This document shows, in pieces, positions 1 through 12,000 of a stretch of 21,541 nt of DNA. This DNA is from Sphacelaria rigidula (Eukaryota > Phaeophyceae > Sphacelariales). The notes beneath the pieces are model-generated. The model did no database searches, was not told the DNA's origin, and was given only the letters and a program-made list of their open reading frames with translations. Each line of letters begins with the position of its first letter. The first letter of the stretch is position 1. The DNA is taken from NCBI GenBank assembly GCA_964200075.2, contig CAXNAA020000409.1, positions 1 through 21,541 of the forward strand. The letters run 5' to 3'. Position numbers and translations under genes: made by a program.

Positions 1-12
1 ACGACTAACTTT

Positions 13-102
13 TGTGACGGTTTAAGAGACTACCAACTAGACTACTGACAAGTCAGCGCTGACTGATCAGTAGTCTAGTTGGTAGTCTCTTAAACCGTCA
101 CA
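13..102. repeat. 90-nt near-perfect palindrome
   Basis: Arms 13-48 and 67-102 are exact reverse complements (36 of 36). The spacer contains another exact 14-nt palindrome (51-64). Only the pairs 49:66 and 50:65 fail, so 43 of 45 base pairs form. It could be a fold-back or palindromic miniature element, or the precursor of a small RNA. No flanking target-site duplication is evident. Confidence 0.95.
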
Positions 103-103
103 G

Positions 104-225
104 ATCGAAAACGTGCGGCGGAGAAAGAAATTGTTCGTATCTGATGTGTCCAGGAAATTTCTGTTCTCGACCATCTCAGAAAATATATGACACGAGCAAC
201 TTCTCTTTCGCCGCACGCTTTCCAT
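104..225. repeat. Imperfect inverted repeat next to the palindrome
   Basis: The segment 104-141 matches the reverse complement of 189-225 with about seven differences and one gap, sharing the core CGTGCGGCG. The spacer is about 47 nt. It directly abuts the 13-102 palindrome, so the two may belong to one fold-back element. Confidence 0.7.
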
Positions 226-2368
226 CGAAAAACAAGTTGGCAAGACACAGCCGAAGGCCCTATCTGCTCGTCGGGACCAGAAAATAAAAGGAAGCGACAA
301 AGGGCGGAAAAAATAAGCATGCTGATTGATGGGTGCGACAATTTTCCCCCTTCAAGGGAAAGAAGCGGCGGGGCATTTGTTTGTGGCAGGAACGCTTTTG
401 TTTGAGGCAGCGGTGCTTTGTTTTCATAAAATGTGTTGGAATTTCCCAGGTTATTAGCCAAGACGTGTTTGGTCTGTCGGTCACGAAGGGCAACATAAAC
501 CAGTTGCGCGATGATCATTGCTGTGGTACACACGTGCGGCATAGCACGGACTTAGAGGCATACGTTCACATAAACTTGTGTACCTCACTACTGTACCAGG
601 ATAAACAGTGATAGTCCGAGCCGCAGCTACTGATCAACTGAGGACGACATGTTCGACTTGGAGAACATCGGTTCAAAATTGAATAAGGCGCGATGATTTC
701 CGTCACAAGGGTGCCGTGCAACACACCCCTGATTGATCAACGACTCCACCTTGAAGAACTTTGGTTGCACACACGTAGCCGGCCCTGTTCCCATATCGAA
801 TGGATTGCCGTGAAACAAATAGCATCATATTTACATGTCCAAGAACTAGCGCCAGGCGTGATGCGCTGGTGCTGTGGGTGCCCGTGCGTGTTCTGTCGGG
901 CTGGGTTGTGTAGGTGTAACGTGTTTCAATGTGTTTCAGTCGCCTGTTTACGGCTGCGTCCGGTGCAGAAAGAATCATCGCTGCTTTGCCCAGAAAGTCT
1001 GTTTTGGATCTCCTCGTTAAAACCCAAAGTGGTCGTGGTGGGGCAGCAAACTGCCTTTGTTCTGTCTCCTCGTCTTGTCTCGACAACAACCGGCCTTGAT
1101 GGTCTACATCTATTCACTTTCGCGGGGGCTTTCGTACAGTACGGTGGCTGTCCATAGAACGGTGCTTGCTTTATATTTTTATCCTGTTGTCGTGAACAGG
1201 AAATTCGCTGCACAGGTGTTTTATCCAGTACAACAGTAGTTCTTTTAAGAGATTACTATTTGCAGTGGACATGAGCCGAATCTTGTCGGAGCGCAGAATA
1301 TCACATGCCAGAATCACTTCGCTCTGTGTCTCAATCGCGACGATACTACACTTTCCCCCAAAAATCAGATAAAATTCGAATGTGGATTTCCGCCTGAGAA
1401 TGTGAGTGTGTACAAGTCTTTGTAGAACTTTCGAGTATCACGTTGCTGCATGGCTTGGCGATCGCGAGGCAGCGCATGCCACAATCTGAGACACACTGTT
1501 AGACCAAGTACATATGCATGCAGCTCTGGAGCTCACTGCATACGGCAAGAGAAAAGGTATCGCTCGACCCGTAGCTTGAAATTAGTTGAGTTTAATGCGC
1601 TTCGTTGGTTTATTGACTCTGTTTACACGCTGCACAATCGGTGGATATTTCTGTTGGCAGTTACTCTGTTCACATGTCTCTCTTCTTGCTGTAGTTGCCT
1701 CTACACAACTAGACTTCCCACCCGAAGAGTTGGTTGTTTACAGACCAATATTTACGGACACTTTCCAAGGCTCGCAGGAAACGATGACTGATTGATTCGT
1801 CTGGAAATTACTTGATCTTCATGTGATTGATTCTTACCGTAAGAATCAATCTTTAGGCTTTGTTTTCAGCCTTGCCACCCAGGTACGCGCAGCCCAGGCA
1901 CGTGGAATGGTGCAAAACTTGCGTGGAGATCTCCTTGACCAGCGGTCAACTTTTTTCTCTCTGCCGAGCAACCGGGCCTGAAATAAATCGTGGATTTGGT
2001 GATTTGAACAGGCGGTGATTCGTCCAAACCGTGAAACGTTCGATCAAGAGTTGTCTACAAGCAAACAGTTGCGCGAAACACAGGCATTTCATCCGATAAT
2101 CACCCGTAATAGGCAAAGTTCAGAAATGTCCGACATGACCGTCCTGGACACGATCCGTCTGCGGCATCTTGGATTTTCATATCGCACGCAGTAAGAATTG
2201 AGGCAAGCGAAGCAAATGGAAGGCGGAGGGAAGAATACTGTTGCGTGTCCTTCCTCTTGTGTGTGACTCCGGCTGGTGCGCTCACATGCACCGGAAGCTG
2301 TGGGGGTTCACCATAAATGGGACAAAACACTCACACGCCCTCTCTCACACACACATTTAACATGCATA
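226..2368. other. 5' flank, no supported gene
   Basis: I see no exon chain here. Weak tandem units of about 21 nt containing TTTGTTTG(A/T)GGCAG lie at 373-418, and a perfect hairpin is at 1825-1851. Open frames of up to about 150 codons exist on both strands but are Cys/Arg/Ser-rich and mutually overlapping, as expected for non-coding DNA. Confidence 0.5.
1825..1851. repeat. Perfect 13-bp hairpin with one-base loop
   Basis: GATTGATTCTTAC (1825-1837) and GTAAGAATCAATC (1839-1851) are exact reverse complements around a single C. A further copy of TGATTGATTC begins at 1789, some 35 nt upstream. Confidence 0.9.
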
Positions 2369-2428
2369 GGGTACCCAGGGTATCGATTGCCGAAGACTCT
2401 CAGTATCCCAGCGTACCTAGGGTATCGA
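2369..2428. repeat. Tandem duplicated 18-mer, 42-bp spacing
   Basis: GGGTACCCAGGGTATCGA (2369-2386) recurs at 2411-2428 with two differences. It lies upstream of the coding region and shares GGGTA motifs with the 4.5-kb and 7.3-kb repeats. Confidence 0.75.
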
Positions 2429-2547
2429 CGCCCCAGAATGTCCTAATTTGGACCCTACTGTACCCCGCCCGCAGCAGGCTCAGTCAACGCGATCAAGCCT
2501 TCATGGTACACACGTCGACAACCCGCGACAACAAGATAGTATCCACC

Positions 2548-2661
2548 ATGCCTGCGGCTCCTTCGCGTCCCCCCACTCCAACCGTCAAACAACGACGGGC
2601 TTGGTTTTGTGATATAGACACTACCCTCTGCTACCACATAATGTCCGCTAAATGTAGGAAG
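2548..2661 (+). CDS. Candidate alternative first coding exon
   Basis: An ATG in a Kozak-like context (CACCATGCC) opens 38 codons starting MPAAPSRPPTPTVKQRRAW, a Pro/Ala/Ser/Thr-rich and basic leader, ending at AAG|GTACAT in phase 0. It joins in frame to an exon 1 starting at 2891, which would give a protein of about 642 residues. The phase match has a one-in-three chance of being accidental. The second half of the segment (Cys/His-rich) looks less protein-like, and the donor is mediocre. The alternative is that translation starts at 2882. Confidence 0.25.
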
Positions 2662-2881
2662 GTACATATAATAGTAGAGCACAACGCAGTACGGGCAGAA
2701 TAGGAAGAGGAAAGGAGGGGGGATTGCACGTGTGTTCTGCCGTTTTGCACAGCAAGCACGTGCTTCGCTTCAGTTACCAGCGAAGATGCAGCATTTTCAT
2801 CGTTGTATGTATGCGTGTCGATTTCCGTTGTTTCCATTTCCCCATCGCGGGTGGGGATCTGGCTGGTACCTCTTCGTGAAA

Positions 2882-3066
2882 ATGTGGCAGGGTGCAGACA
2901 AGTGCTTAGCCGGACTCAAGAAGGCCACCAGCAATGACGACCTCGTCGCTATGGCTTCGCTGCTGGCCGAGGCTGATCAGATGGGCTACGCCGGAGAGGG
3001 CGTGGAGGAGGCTCGGGCTACTGTTCAGCGCTCTGAACTGGAGATCGAGCTGAGGGCTGGTATCAG
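2882..3066 (+). CDS. Exon 1 (as modelled): first helical repeat
   Basis: This exon encodes residues 1-61 and two bases of codon 62. It begins at an in-frame ATG (MWQGADK) and contains LLAEADQMGYAGEGVEEAR, a Leu/Ala/Glu pattern typical of a helix-turn-helix repeat. It ends at CAG|GTGAAG, leaving a phase-2 junction that fits the next exon. The ATG may not be the true start: an AG acceptor lies at 2889-2890 (tggcag|GGT), and an exon starting at 2891 would be in phase 0 and could join an upstream exon. The 3' boundary is more reliable than the 5' one. Confidence 0.65.
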
Positions 3067-6000
3067 GTGAAGAGCCATTACTGTACTGTGTAAGGTACAG
3101 TACACTCATGGTGACGGAAGGGACGGTAGGTGGAGAGCTCCATTGGTTCAGTGTATATTTGTCCAGCTGCTGTCGATCACTTCCCTCTGCTGGTGCCGCT
3201 GCACTCGTCGTACCCGTGCTCCCGTATGGCCGCCTCATGGATGCCATCATGTGAAACGAGCTGGGTTCTTCTCTGATCAATCAATGCACCACCGAGGATG
3301 TAGTATGTCCAATGAACACGAGGCAGGTTTCTAAGCGTCCAGGCCCGGGCGCGCACTTTCCCAGGTAACACCATCAGACGCCAATGCCCTCTGTGTATGG
3401 TCTCGCTCATGCCTATCGCTGGTGGATGATCGCTCAATTGCTTCAATGCTGTAACGTCGGCTCTCAGGGGTGACCTTGCCTCCCGTCCCTCTACTCCCCG
3501 TTTGAGTGAGTGTACGGAACCATGCCTGCCGTATGCCTGCATGATTCCTACGGCACAAAACACAGAGGATCACACTAACGACAAGGCGCCATGTGGCAAC
3601 AAAACACGACAATAGATGACGCGGTTGGTGTGGCTATGGTGCCGGTTGTGTACCCGTCAATAACTCTTGCACCGCTGCTCCGTTTCACGACTCAATCGTT
3701 TGTTTTCCCCGCCCTTGTTTCCCGATTTCTGCAACATGCCATGTGTCGTTTGTATCCGTATATGCGCACACACCGCGTTCCGTTTGTGCCATATGTCAGC
3801 GCGTCCGCAATATTCGGCGACACTGAGAGGCTCGCTTTGGCCGTGGAGACGTCCAATCAGATTTCCGTGGATCATGCTCTTCTTGTGGATGCTCTCCGAG
3901 AGCTTGTGAATGGCAACGTAAGAACGGCGGGGATGTGCGGGGCATGTTTTCTTTGCGGCATACAGTTCCGTGAATCTACTGCGGGAAAATGTCGCGCGGG
4001 AATAGGTTCATTTTCACTTGTTTCGCCCTAACGGTAGATCTAATCGGGCAATGTCGCCATCGACTCGCGCGGAATTACTAGTGAGTGGATTGACTACTAG
4101 TTGCCACTTACAGCGCTGTTTCTTGCCCTTTCATTCGGCTACCGACAAGGTTTGACGTGTCCGTTCGAAACACTTGTAGCTGGTACAAGTGAGTGCATTA
4201 TCCGATGGATGAACTGGCCATTGGTGGGCATTGCTTTGCGCTGAAATGACAGGGGCGGGTCCAACGTCATTCCGCCGCAAAATCAAGATGATGCACTCAG
4301 TGTCGAGCGACGCTTTTGCGCCCCATGGCCAATATATGCATGCATTGTACATTTTCTTACTCTCGGTGTGGTGTCGCCGGGGGGAGATCGGTCGTTCAAT
4401 CTCAACCGTTTTACCGCTACAACGGTGGGCCATCGCTTTATCACAGTCAGTCGTCAAGTGAAATAAGAAATGATGCCGATTCAACCCATGGCCCACCCTA
4501 GTGGTCAAAAGGTAGAGGTAGCCTTGTGATACCTTTCGATACCCTTTGACCGCCAGGGTAGATCAAATATTGAAAGGGTATCCTTGTCACCTGAACAGCA
4601 TGTACGAATTATCCAGATCACGACTCACGCTGCCCTTCTAAGAGTTGAGGTCAATTATTGGCCAATGAAGTTTAATGAAAACGCTGTGGTCATTTCGGGT
4701 TTGTTAAAAATCCGAACGGATGACCCAGATCTGTCTCTTGACGGCGGTTCGGTCACGGGAACTTCCCATACATGCTCAATCCAGTGGTTCAAAACGACAA
4801 CAGGTACTTTAGTTGGCCTTTGATACATCATGTCGAACAAAGAGAACATATCATCATACGAAGAGAGTCGGTCGCGACAAGCAAGATCTTGGCAGGTCGG
4901 CGCCTGGTGCGATCGTTGTTTTTTCGGGCATGGCGTGCCTTGTTTGACGAGAAATCGGGTTGTTTCTTGATTCTTAAGGCAAAGTGACAGTATCTCACGT
5001 GATCTATTCCACGGATTTGTTTTGAAAAATCACATCTGCATATGTCGCACCAGACGTGAAATGAGTACAACAAAAGCATTGGGGACTGGTATGTCCATAG
5101 CCTCTACCGCGGGCTGGCTGTGGCATGTCTAAGCGATGTAACTGCAGCTCTCGCCGTCGGTGTAAGATACCGCTACATCAACCACTGGGTCGTGGTGCAA
5201 CGCAGCGTTGTCTCGTGTGGGTGGGGCGTGGCGTGGCCCCTTACAGCCATTCCGTGCCTTTGTCATTGCAGACCTTTTGCCCATAATTCAGCTGTCTTTC
5301 GGAACGGAACACACGAAATACTGTAGCGGGCTACACGAAATCGAAGAGCCAAATGATGATTACATGTCCCCAAGAGTTGGTTGCTGAAGAATGATAATAT
5401 ACTTCATTCCGTGCCGCTGATAGAAGGAACCTCACTGTTGGCTTATGGGTGGATATGTTAGAGATACATGATCAAACTCTATGTGGTGAGCTTGCATGCC
5501 CAAGAAGACTTGGCCTGGCCGCTGAGACCCGAGCAAATGCGTTCATGTAGGTAGAGGTACACATGGGTGCGACGGGGACTCCGATGCTCCTGATCGTTCT
5601 GGCTCCTCGACAAAATGATAGCTTGCGTTTATTGTGCCGTTGCCACACCGCGTATAGTAACCTGGCTTCACCCACGGTTTGGAATGACTCGAGGGTTATT
5701 ATCGTAGTATAGAACAATGATCATTTGGGGTGCGGGAGCGACGTTTTGCAGAAACACAGGATGGGCGTTTTCAGTATTCCGCACGCGGTTCGGTTGAGGC
5801 GAGGCGTTCTTTCCCACCCGCGAGAAGCAAACAAGGTGATGTAAGCGATCGTGATCGGCACTTGCCGGCCGGTTCTGCGCTTCAAGTTGGGAGCTGTATC
5901 ATCTAAAGCGAGTTGTCTGAGGCGGAAAGGTGGCCTCGCTAATTCTGCTCGTTGTCCGTCGTTTTGAGTCCAGATGCATTTCACAAAGCCCAGCAAAGGA

Positions 6001-9000
6001 AGGAGATGAACGATACAAAACGCAGTGAATATTACATTTCACCTCGAAGCTGTCCACACGTTGATGGCGAGATACAAGGCGCAAAGCTCGATAGCCCGAG
6101 GCGTAGCACCGATTCAGCGGGTCGATTGTGTGATTGAGTTTGTTTCAGCCGGCCATGAAATGAATCAGCGTTTTCTGTTTTTCGGAGAAGTGCCTGAAGC
6201 TGACGGTTTTGGTGGGAAGCAAACGAAGTGACAAGCTTCGACGCATATTCCTGTTGCTCGCCCAATATCGAAACAACTCCATTGAAAGGCATGGCTCCAT
6301 ACTGCGGTGGGGGTGGACTGTGGCTACCCCTGAACGTGTCAGGCTGTCCAGCTTGATTCTGTGTAGTTGGCGAGGCATGTCTGGGAATACTGAGTACATG
6401 GTTCCAACAATTGTGCGTTACGTTCACGTGGCATAGCACGGAATCTCTCCACACTGGTGTGTGGTTGTGTGCGCCGCATGGTGTGGCTGAAAAAGCTTCG
6501 AGTTTCCATTTTTAGCTTTCCGGTAGTACTCGAACAACTGCACATGATTCGGTGAAGCCATCCAGGAGCAGAAATGACGCGGACCTATCACAGCGTTTTG
6601 TTGTTGTCCCGTTGCTTTTTCTCGCGGTCCGAAACGTTCGATGAGACAGCTGCTTACCTCTTGGCAAGTTTGGATGTGATGGCTAGTCGTACAGGCCAGG
6701 ATTGGTTGGTCATGATGGTCTGAGCAGGGTCGGGTATCTGGGATACCACACCATGTTGCGGAGGAGTTGTGGCCGAGCGCTGGTTGACCTTGCGAGCATG
6801 GTACTACCTCTCATGCAATCAAGTGATCTTACAGGGAGTCAAGAGAGCAGCCGAAGAACTGAGGCCTCTCGTCGCGGAGTTTCACGGAACTCAGGAAAAC
6901 CTCTCCTGCACACATGGTCGGTGTGGGCATGATGGAAACACAAACGCACGAAGTTCACGCACTTGAGAAGTGGCTCACAATATCCCTACACATGGCCATC
7001 GCAGAAGGTTTCACGTCTACAGGGAAGTAACTACGTCAGGGTAGAATGCCGACGAAGAGTTGTGAACACAATATTCTAGCGGTGGTGTGAGGGCATGAAA
7101 TGTAGACGATTCAGACGATATGACAAACGGGGCGGCAAACGGTCACGCATACGGTGGTGGGACATGACTCATCCACTGTAAAATGTCCTTCATTCACGAT
7201 CATACCAACCAGTCTTCCCAGCCGGCAGCCTTTCTTCATGTCCGTTCGTTTTGAAATAGTCCAAATCCAGTTCGGGTAGAGTTTACCCCATATACTCGGG
7301 TCTTCGAAAACAGACGTGAGTGCAGTACCCGAACAACTGCGTGTAGTATGGAGATACTACCCAACTCTACTCAACCAATCGGTTGAGCATTGATATCATA
7401 CCGAAATGATACACTACTATATGCCCGGGTATTGCTAAGATTACCCACCCGCAATTTGGGTAAAATATTGACACCTTATAATTTTTTCTGAAGTGTGGGT
7501 GGAATATCGAGATCGTGCCAATTTCCACCGAAGCCTTGAATAGAGTTTTGAGGTGATACCCATTTCATCCAGAACTTGCGCAGAGAAAGTACCCGACACG
7601 GGTACTGTATCATCCCGCGTACTCAAAAGTATACATACCTTACCCGACTTGCCCTTGAAATTGTCATGACTTGTTGTAGTCAGCCAAGGTCACTTGTACC
7701 GACGGCACTCGGTTTCGCGGTGACATGAACGATGGATCAAGCGTTCATAGTTCATTCATTGGTTGTCCCCAGCACTAATATTTCCCGACCGCCACTTCTG
7801 ACTGAGTCTGCACATGTAACGGGGCAGATGATGTGTATCAGTGTCCTGCTGAGGCCAGCAGAATACGTGTCCGCCAGGATCATAAACGCGACCCTGCTGT
7901 ATATGGTGAGCGTTAGCATTGCTTTCCTATTTTGCGACCGGACTGCAAATATAACATACCGACAAAAAGAACAAGAGGCAAATGCATGATCGGAACATGA
8001 ACTCGCGGTCGACCCAAACAAGCGAAGGCCAGCATATATTTTCTTCACGTACGCCTTTTGCTCAGATCTACCGTCGAAAGGTAGTAAAAACACCAGTGTA
8101 GAAACACGCCAAAGGTCACGACCTATAGGGATCAGATTGTCTTGGCTCGGATATTTCCGTTCGAGGCATTCGACTCTTGACCCCTGGCGCTTCGTTTGAG
8201 CTCTGCAGCTGCCAGTCGCAATGACCGCGAGCAATTCCTTCGCATACTCCTGTAGCGTTCGGTTATTGTGTTGTATGAATAGACATTCATTATCCTTCGA
8301 GATTCTTTCCGCTACCGCACTTCGCCCGGTCCTTCCACCCCCGTATATTCTGTTCCTGTTCACCTCCGGCAAGCTGTATTTATAGCACGTGCGAATGTGG
8401 AACGCTTGGAGCGAGGGAACGTGACCCACGACAAGCTTGGGGCAACCCATCTAGCCTCTTGTGTTGGCCCGTTTTGCAAACCTGCTCCTGCCTTCTCGTC
8501 TCCCTTTCCCTCCTCCCAATGATCTCGGGGGCTGGTCGTGTTTTTCTAGTCAATCAAAGCCAAACCAAAGCTTCAAGTGTGCTGTCCACAACGCGATGAG
8601 TGATGGCCGCGAAAGCAATCCACCTCATGATGTTTATCATGCCGTCAAGTAGAATGTGGTTGTCAGCGATGTGGTACTGTACACGTTCGAAACGAAGTAA
8701 GTCGAGGTACACGAGCGACTGCGAAGAAAAATGTACACCTGGTGGCCAAAATGGGCAAGGTTTCGACAAGAACGGATAGACCTCTATTGTAGGGGACATA
8801 AATGCCGGCATGGATACATGCCTTTCTTGCCGCTTGTGGCCGCTTAACACGAAGCACATTTCTTCAAGTTCCTGAAACCTTGCGACTGTTCCAAGTGCCG
8901 TTCTCGTGTATCTGTTGAGAAGCACATCGATATCGCGGGTTGGCAGCAGGAAGAATGGTATCGAGTCAACCCCTCGTCACTTTTGCCTCGGAAGGTGAAC

Positions 9001-12000
9001 GGCTGGCCTCTGTGTACCCTGAAGAATTCAGGGGTGAAGAGAAGCGCGTTTCCGTGGAGTATATATACCTCATGATGTCACGTGTACGTGTGTGGCGTGA
9101 TCCCTTGGTGTTCCCGTGTGGCCATCGAGTGACCACCTCCGGCCTGTCTTTCTTTGCCAATCCCCCGTTCTCTTTTTTGACGCTGTCCGCTGTGTTTTTT
9201 GTTACATGTGACTGGAATCGCACCAAATATGTACCGAGCAGGCTGCGAGAGCTAGCGCTGAATTTGTTCAAGTAAAGCGTAGCGCCGCCGAGGCCTGCGA
9301 AGAAACTCTCTCTTTTGCCGAATCTCGTGCGATCTCTCGTCAAGACGCTATCGAAGCCCGCGCCAAGGCTAGTGCCGAAACTGCCGCTATGAAGGCCGCG
9401 TCGGAGATGTCGGATCTCACTTCTCGGCTAGCAGCGCAGCAGCACCGGAACGACGTTGTCAAGAGCATGTTGCGGGACGCGGAGCGCCAGAGAGCGGAGG
9501 AGATGGAACGCTCCGAGTCGACGCACCGCCAGCTCGAGGCGGCCGCCCAGAAACGTTTGAAGGACTCAATCACCAGGTCCACGAATATCGAGGAAGCCAT
9601 GCAGGCTTCGCTCGAGAAGGAGCGACGGAGGACGGAAGACGCCGAGGGCAGGATGCGGGCGGCCCTGGAGAGGATCACCCACCTCGAGGCTGAGGCGGCG
9701 CAACGAGAGACCAAGACGCACGCACTTGAGGCCAAGGTAGGGCGCCGTACTGACAGGGGGTGTTACGTTCATGGCCTTCCGGGGTTACTGGGAGAACACT
9801 TCTCCTTGCGCCGACTCGACCTCGACAAAGCCACAGCGGCCTCGCTTCGTGCTGTTCGTTGTTGCTGGTGTGTCATTTTTTACTGGAGAGACGCGCAAAG
9901 CTAAGAAACATATTCTCCAGCAGGTGTACACTTATTTGCAGGAGAGGGACACAAACGTTTTCAGCTAATGGAAGGAGTATACACTTCACCTTGCATGTTG
10001 CCATGAGAGCTGTGCATTTTCAGACAAGAATGTTCCATCGGAAGATTGAATCGTTATCGCGTGGTGCGCAGGTAGCACTGCACCGTGGCACCCAGAAACG
10101 AGTGGTAACGGAACGGCTCTAGTGCTGCGATTCGCAATGATGCTCTCTCTCTATCTCTAGCACCCATGCTGGGCGCCGCGATGCAGCTCCTAAACGATAC
10201 TCACGAAATAAAATAAATAAGTTGTGCCCTTGCCTCGGCCCCCCTCGTCCGTCGCTGAGCAGCTCGGGGGCGCTTGCTGACTGAGCACAGGCTAGTGAGC
10301 GAGGAAAGAATGGTGTCCATGGAGGGCGACTTGAGCGCTGCGGCGTCGCGAGATGCCGAGGCAAGTGGCCTGACTCGTGGCAGCACTTGACCCTCTTGCC
10401 TTGGCATCTTGCTGCACCGCAGCGCTGATCTCGTTCTTCATGGACACTATCTTTTCCTTGCTCGCCGATCCGCGCTCAGTCCGCTCGTGCACCTGAGCCA
10501 CTCCGCGACGGGGGAAAGGAGGGTAGGGGAGGCTAGCGCCCACGTGGTCATCAAGTTTGTGAGCACTGTTTCCAAGCTGCACTGCGGCGTCGGGGACTGG
10601 CCCCATTGACAGAGAGAATCATCGTAAGACATGATGAGCGAGGTATTCCGTTACCGTTCGTTCCTGAGCACCATGTGCAGTACTACATGCGCACCGAGCG
10701 ATGGCTTCAAGTCCTACACATCGCGTTCGCCCCCCGTGTTTTGTTGTTGACACTCATACCGTGATAGTGAAGACTACATATCCCGGCACCATGCTTCCCG
10801 ACTAGCCGGGTGTTTCTAAAAGAAATACGTACACCAAAGTAGCTCTGCCGTAGATACTGACGTAGTTCTCAAAGTTTCGTCACCTCCCGCTCTCGGTTTA
10901 TCCCTCCCTCCATGGCTAAATATGTCAGATCCAAGAGCTCAACGACCACGTAGTCGCCACAGAGACCAGGCTAGCCGAAGCCCTCGTTACAGAGGCCAAG
11001 GCTCTCCACGACATTGAAGGGGTCAGAGAAGACCGCTTCGAGTACGAGATACTGGCCGCGGAGGCTGCCGAACGATCTGATGGTATGAGAGCGGAGAAGA
11101 ATCTCGCATTTAAGACGGCACAGGATGCGGGGAAGAAGGTGATAATTCTGTCGGTGATCATGCTTTCTTCGTTGTGGTACTTTATTCTGTTCTTGGAAGG
11201 GGGAGGGGAAAGGGAAGCGGCTGTGAAGCTTGGGTGCTGTGCCGTGTCATGCAGCGCTGTGACGTGACTGGTTTCATTGTCGCACATGAACTGACCCCAG
11301 CCGTAGTCACGAGACCGACGCCCCCAAGATGAGCCAAACGATAGCCCTGGTTGAAGAAGAAGGAAAGTCGAAAAGACATGAGACGGAGAGGACACGGTAA
11401 ACTAAATAGCCTCAAGCCAACAACACAAAACCAGAAACCAAGATGAAAAACGATAGGAAAGAAACGGGGAAGCGTTGGAAATAAAACAACGAAGTTTTTG
11501 CGACGAAAACGAAATAAGAAAATAGCACCACAACTGGCCGGCCCCTGCAGCACGTTTTCAAGTGAGAAAGATTGCGCCCATACGCCTAGCCAAACCAAAA
11601 GGCCGTGGGAGCGAGCGGCTTGCGGCCCAGCCGTTTCGGACCATTCTATTTGGGCACAAGCTCTGACCCATCCTGAGCCTCACTGAAACAAGGCCCCACA
11701 TTTCCTCTGTAAAACACTGAGAGAGAATAAATAGAGAGAGACAGAGAAAGGCAGAACAGAGAAGAAGGGAAATGCGGAAGCGGCGAAATCCGCGGACAAC
11801 AGGGAGCATGTACAAGAGCACACTTAGAAATACCGCAAGACCACAAGCCAAGGGGGAAAAGGCAACAGCCAATGAGCGAAGACAGGGGTACATATAGTAT
11901 ATCTCTCTTCGTGATAGCTCAGCTTCCCCTACTTATCCCTGTTTGAGTACAGAGCGGGACACTCTCTCGACTATCTCCACCCTGGATTCCGCGCGAGCTG

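Larger units (their letters stand above)
3918..9241 (+). other. Intron 2 (5.3 kb), possibly hiding further exons
   Basis: This interval is four to fifteen times longer than the other introns of the gene. The flanking exons join directly in phase 0, so none is required between them. It contains a fold-back at 4503-4551, a plausible exon at 6835-6916, a dense hairpin cluster at 7271-7606, a 232-codon antisense open frame at 7752-8450 and a phase 0/0 micro-exon candidate at 8950-8994. Elsewhere (about 4.6-6.8 kb) I see only short random frames. Confidence 0.5.

Noticed and set aside
693-1157. 154-codon + strand open frame and overlapping minus frames
   Set aside because: The composition is irregular and Cys-rich, with competing frames of similar length on both strands.
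5272-5387. Possible terminal exon after CATTGCAG reading LLPIIQLSFGTEHTKYC to a stop
   Set aside because: It needs a phase-1 donor, whereas exon 2 ends in phase 0. No partner exon was seen and the frame is short.
6914-7029. Small open frame starting MVGVGMMETQTHEVHALEKW
   Set aside because: It overlaps the 6835 exon candidate in another frame and has no supporting splice sites or recognised motif.
10291-10364. Inclusion of the + arm of the fold-back as a regular exon
   Set aside because: It would enter in phase 2 and leave in phase 1, breaking the frame between exons 3 and 4, which join cleanly without it.
10447-10632. Minus-strand open frames across the intron 3 fold-back
   Set aside because: They are explained by the inverted exon-like arm and its antisense copy. 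No start or splice structure supports a separate gene.
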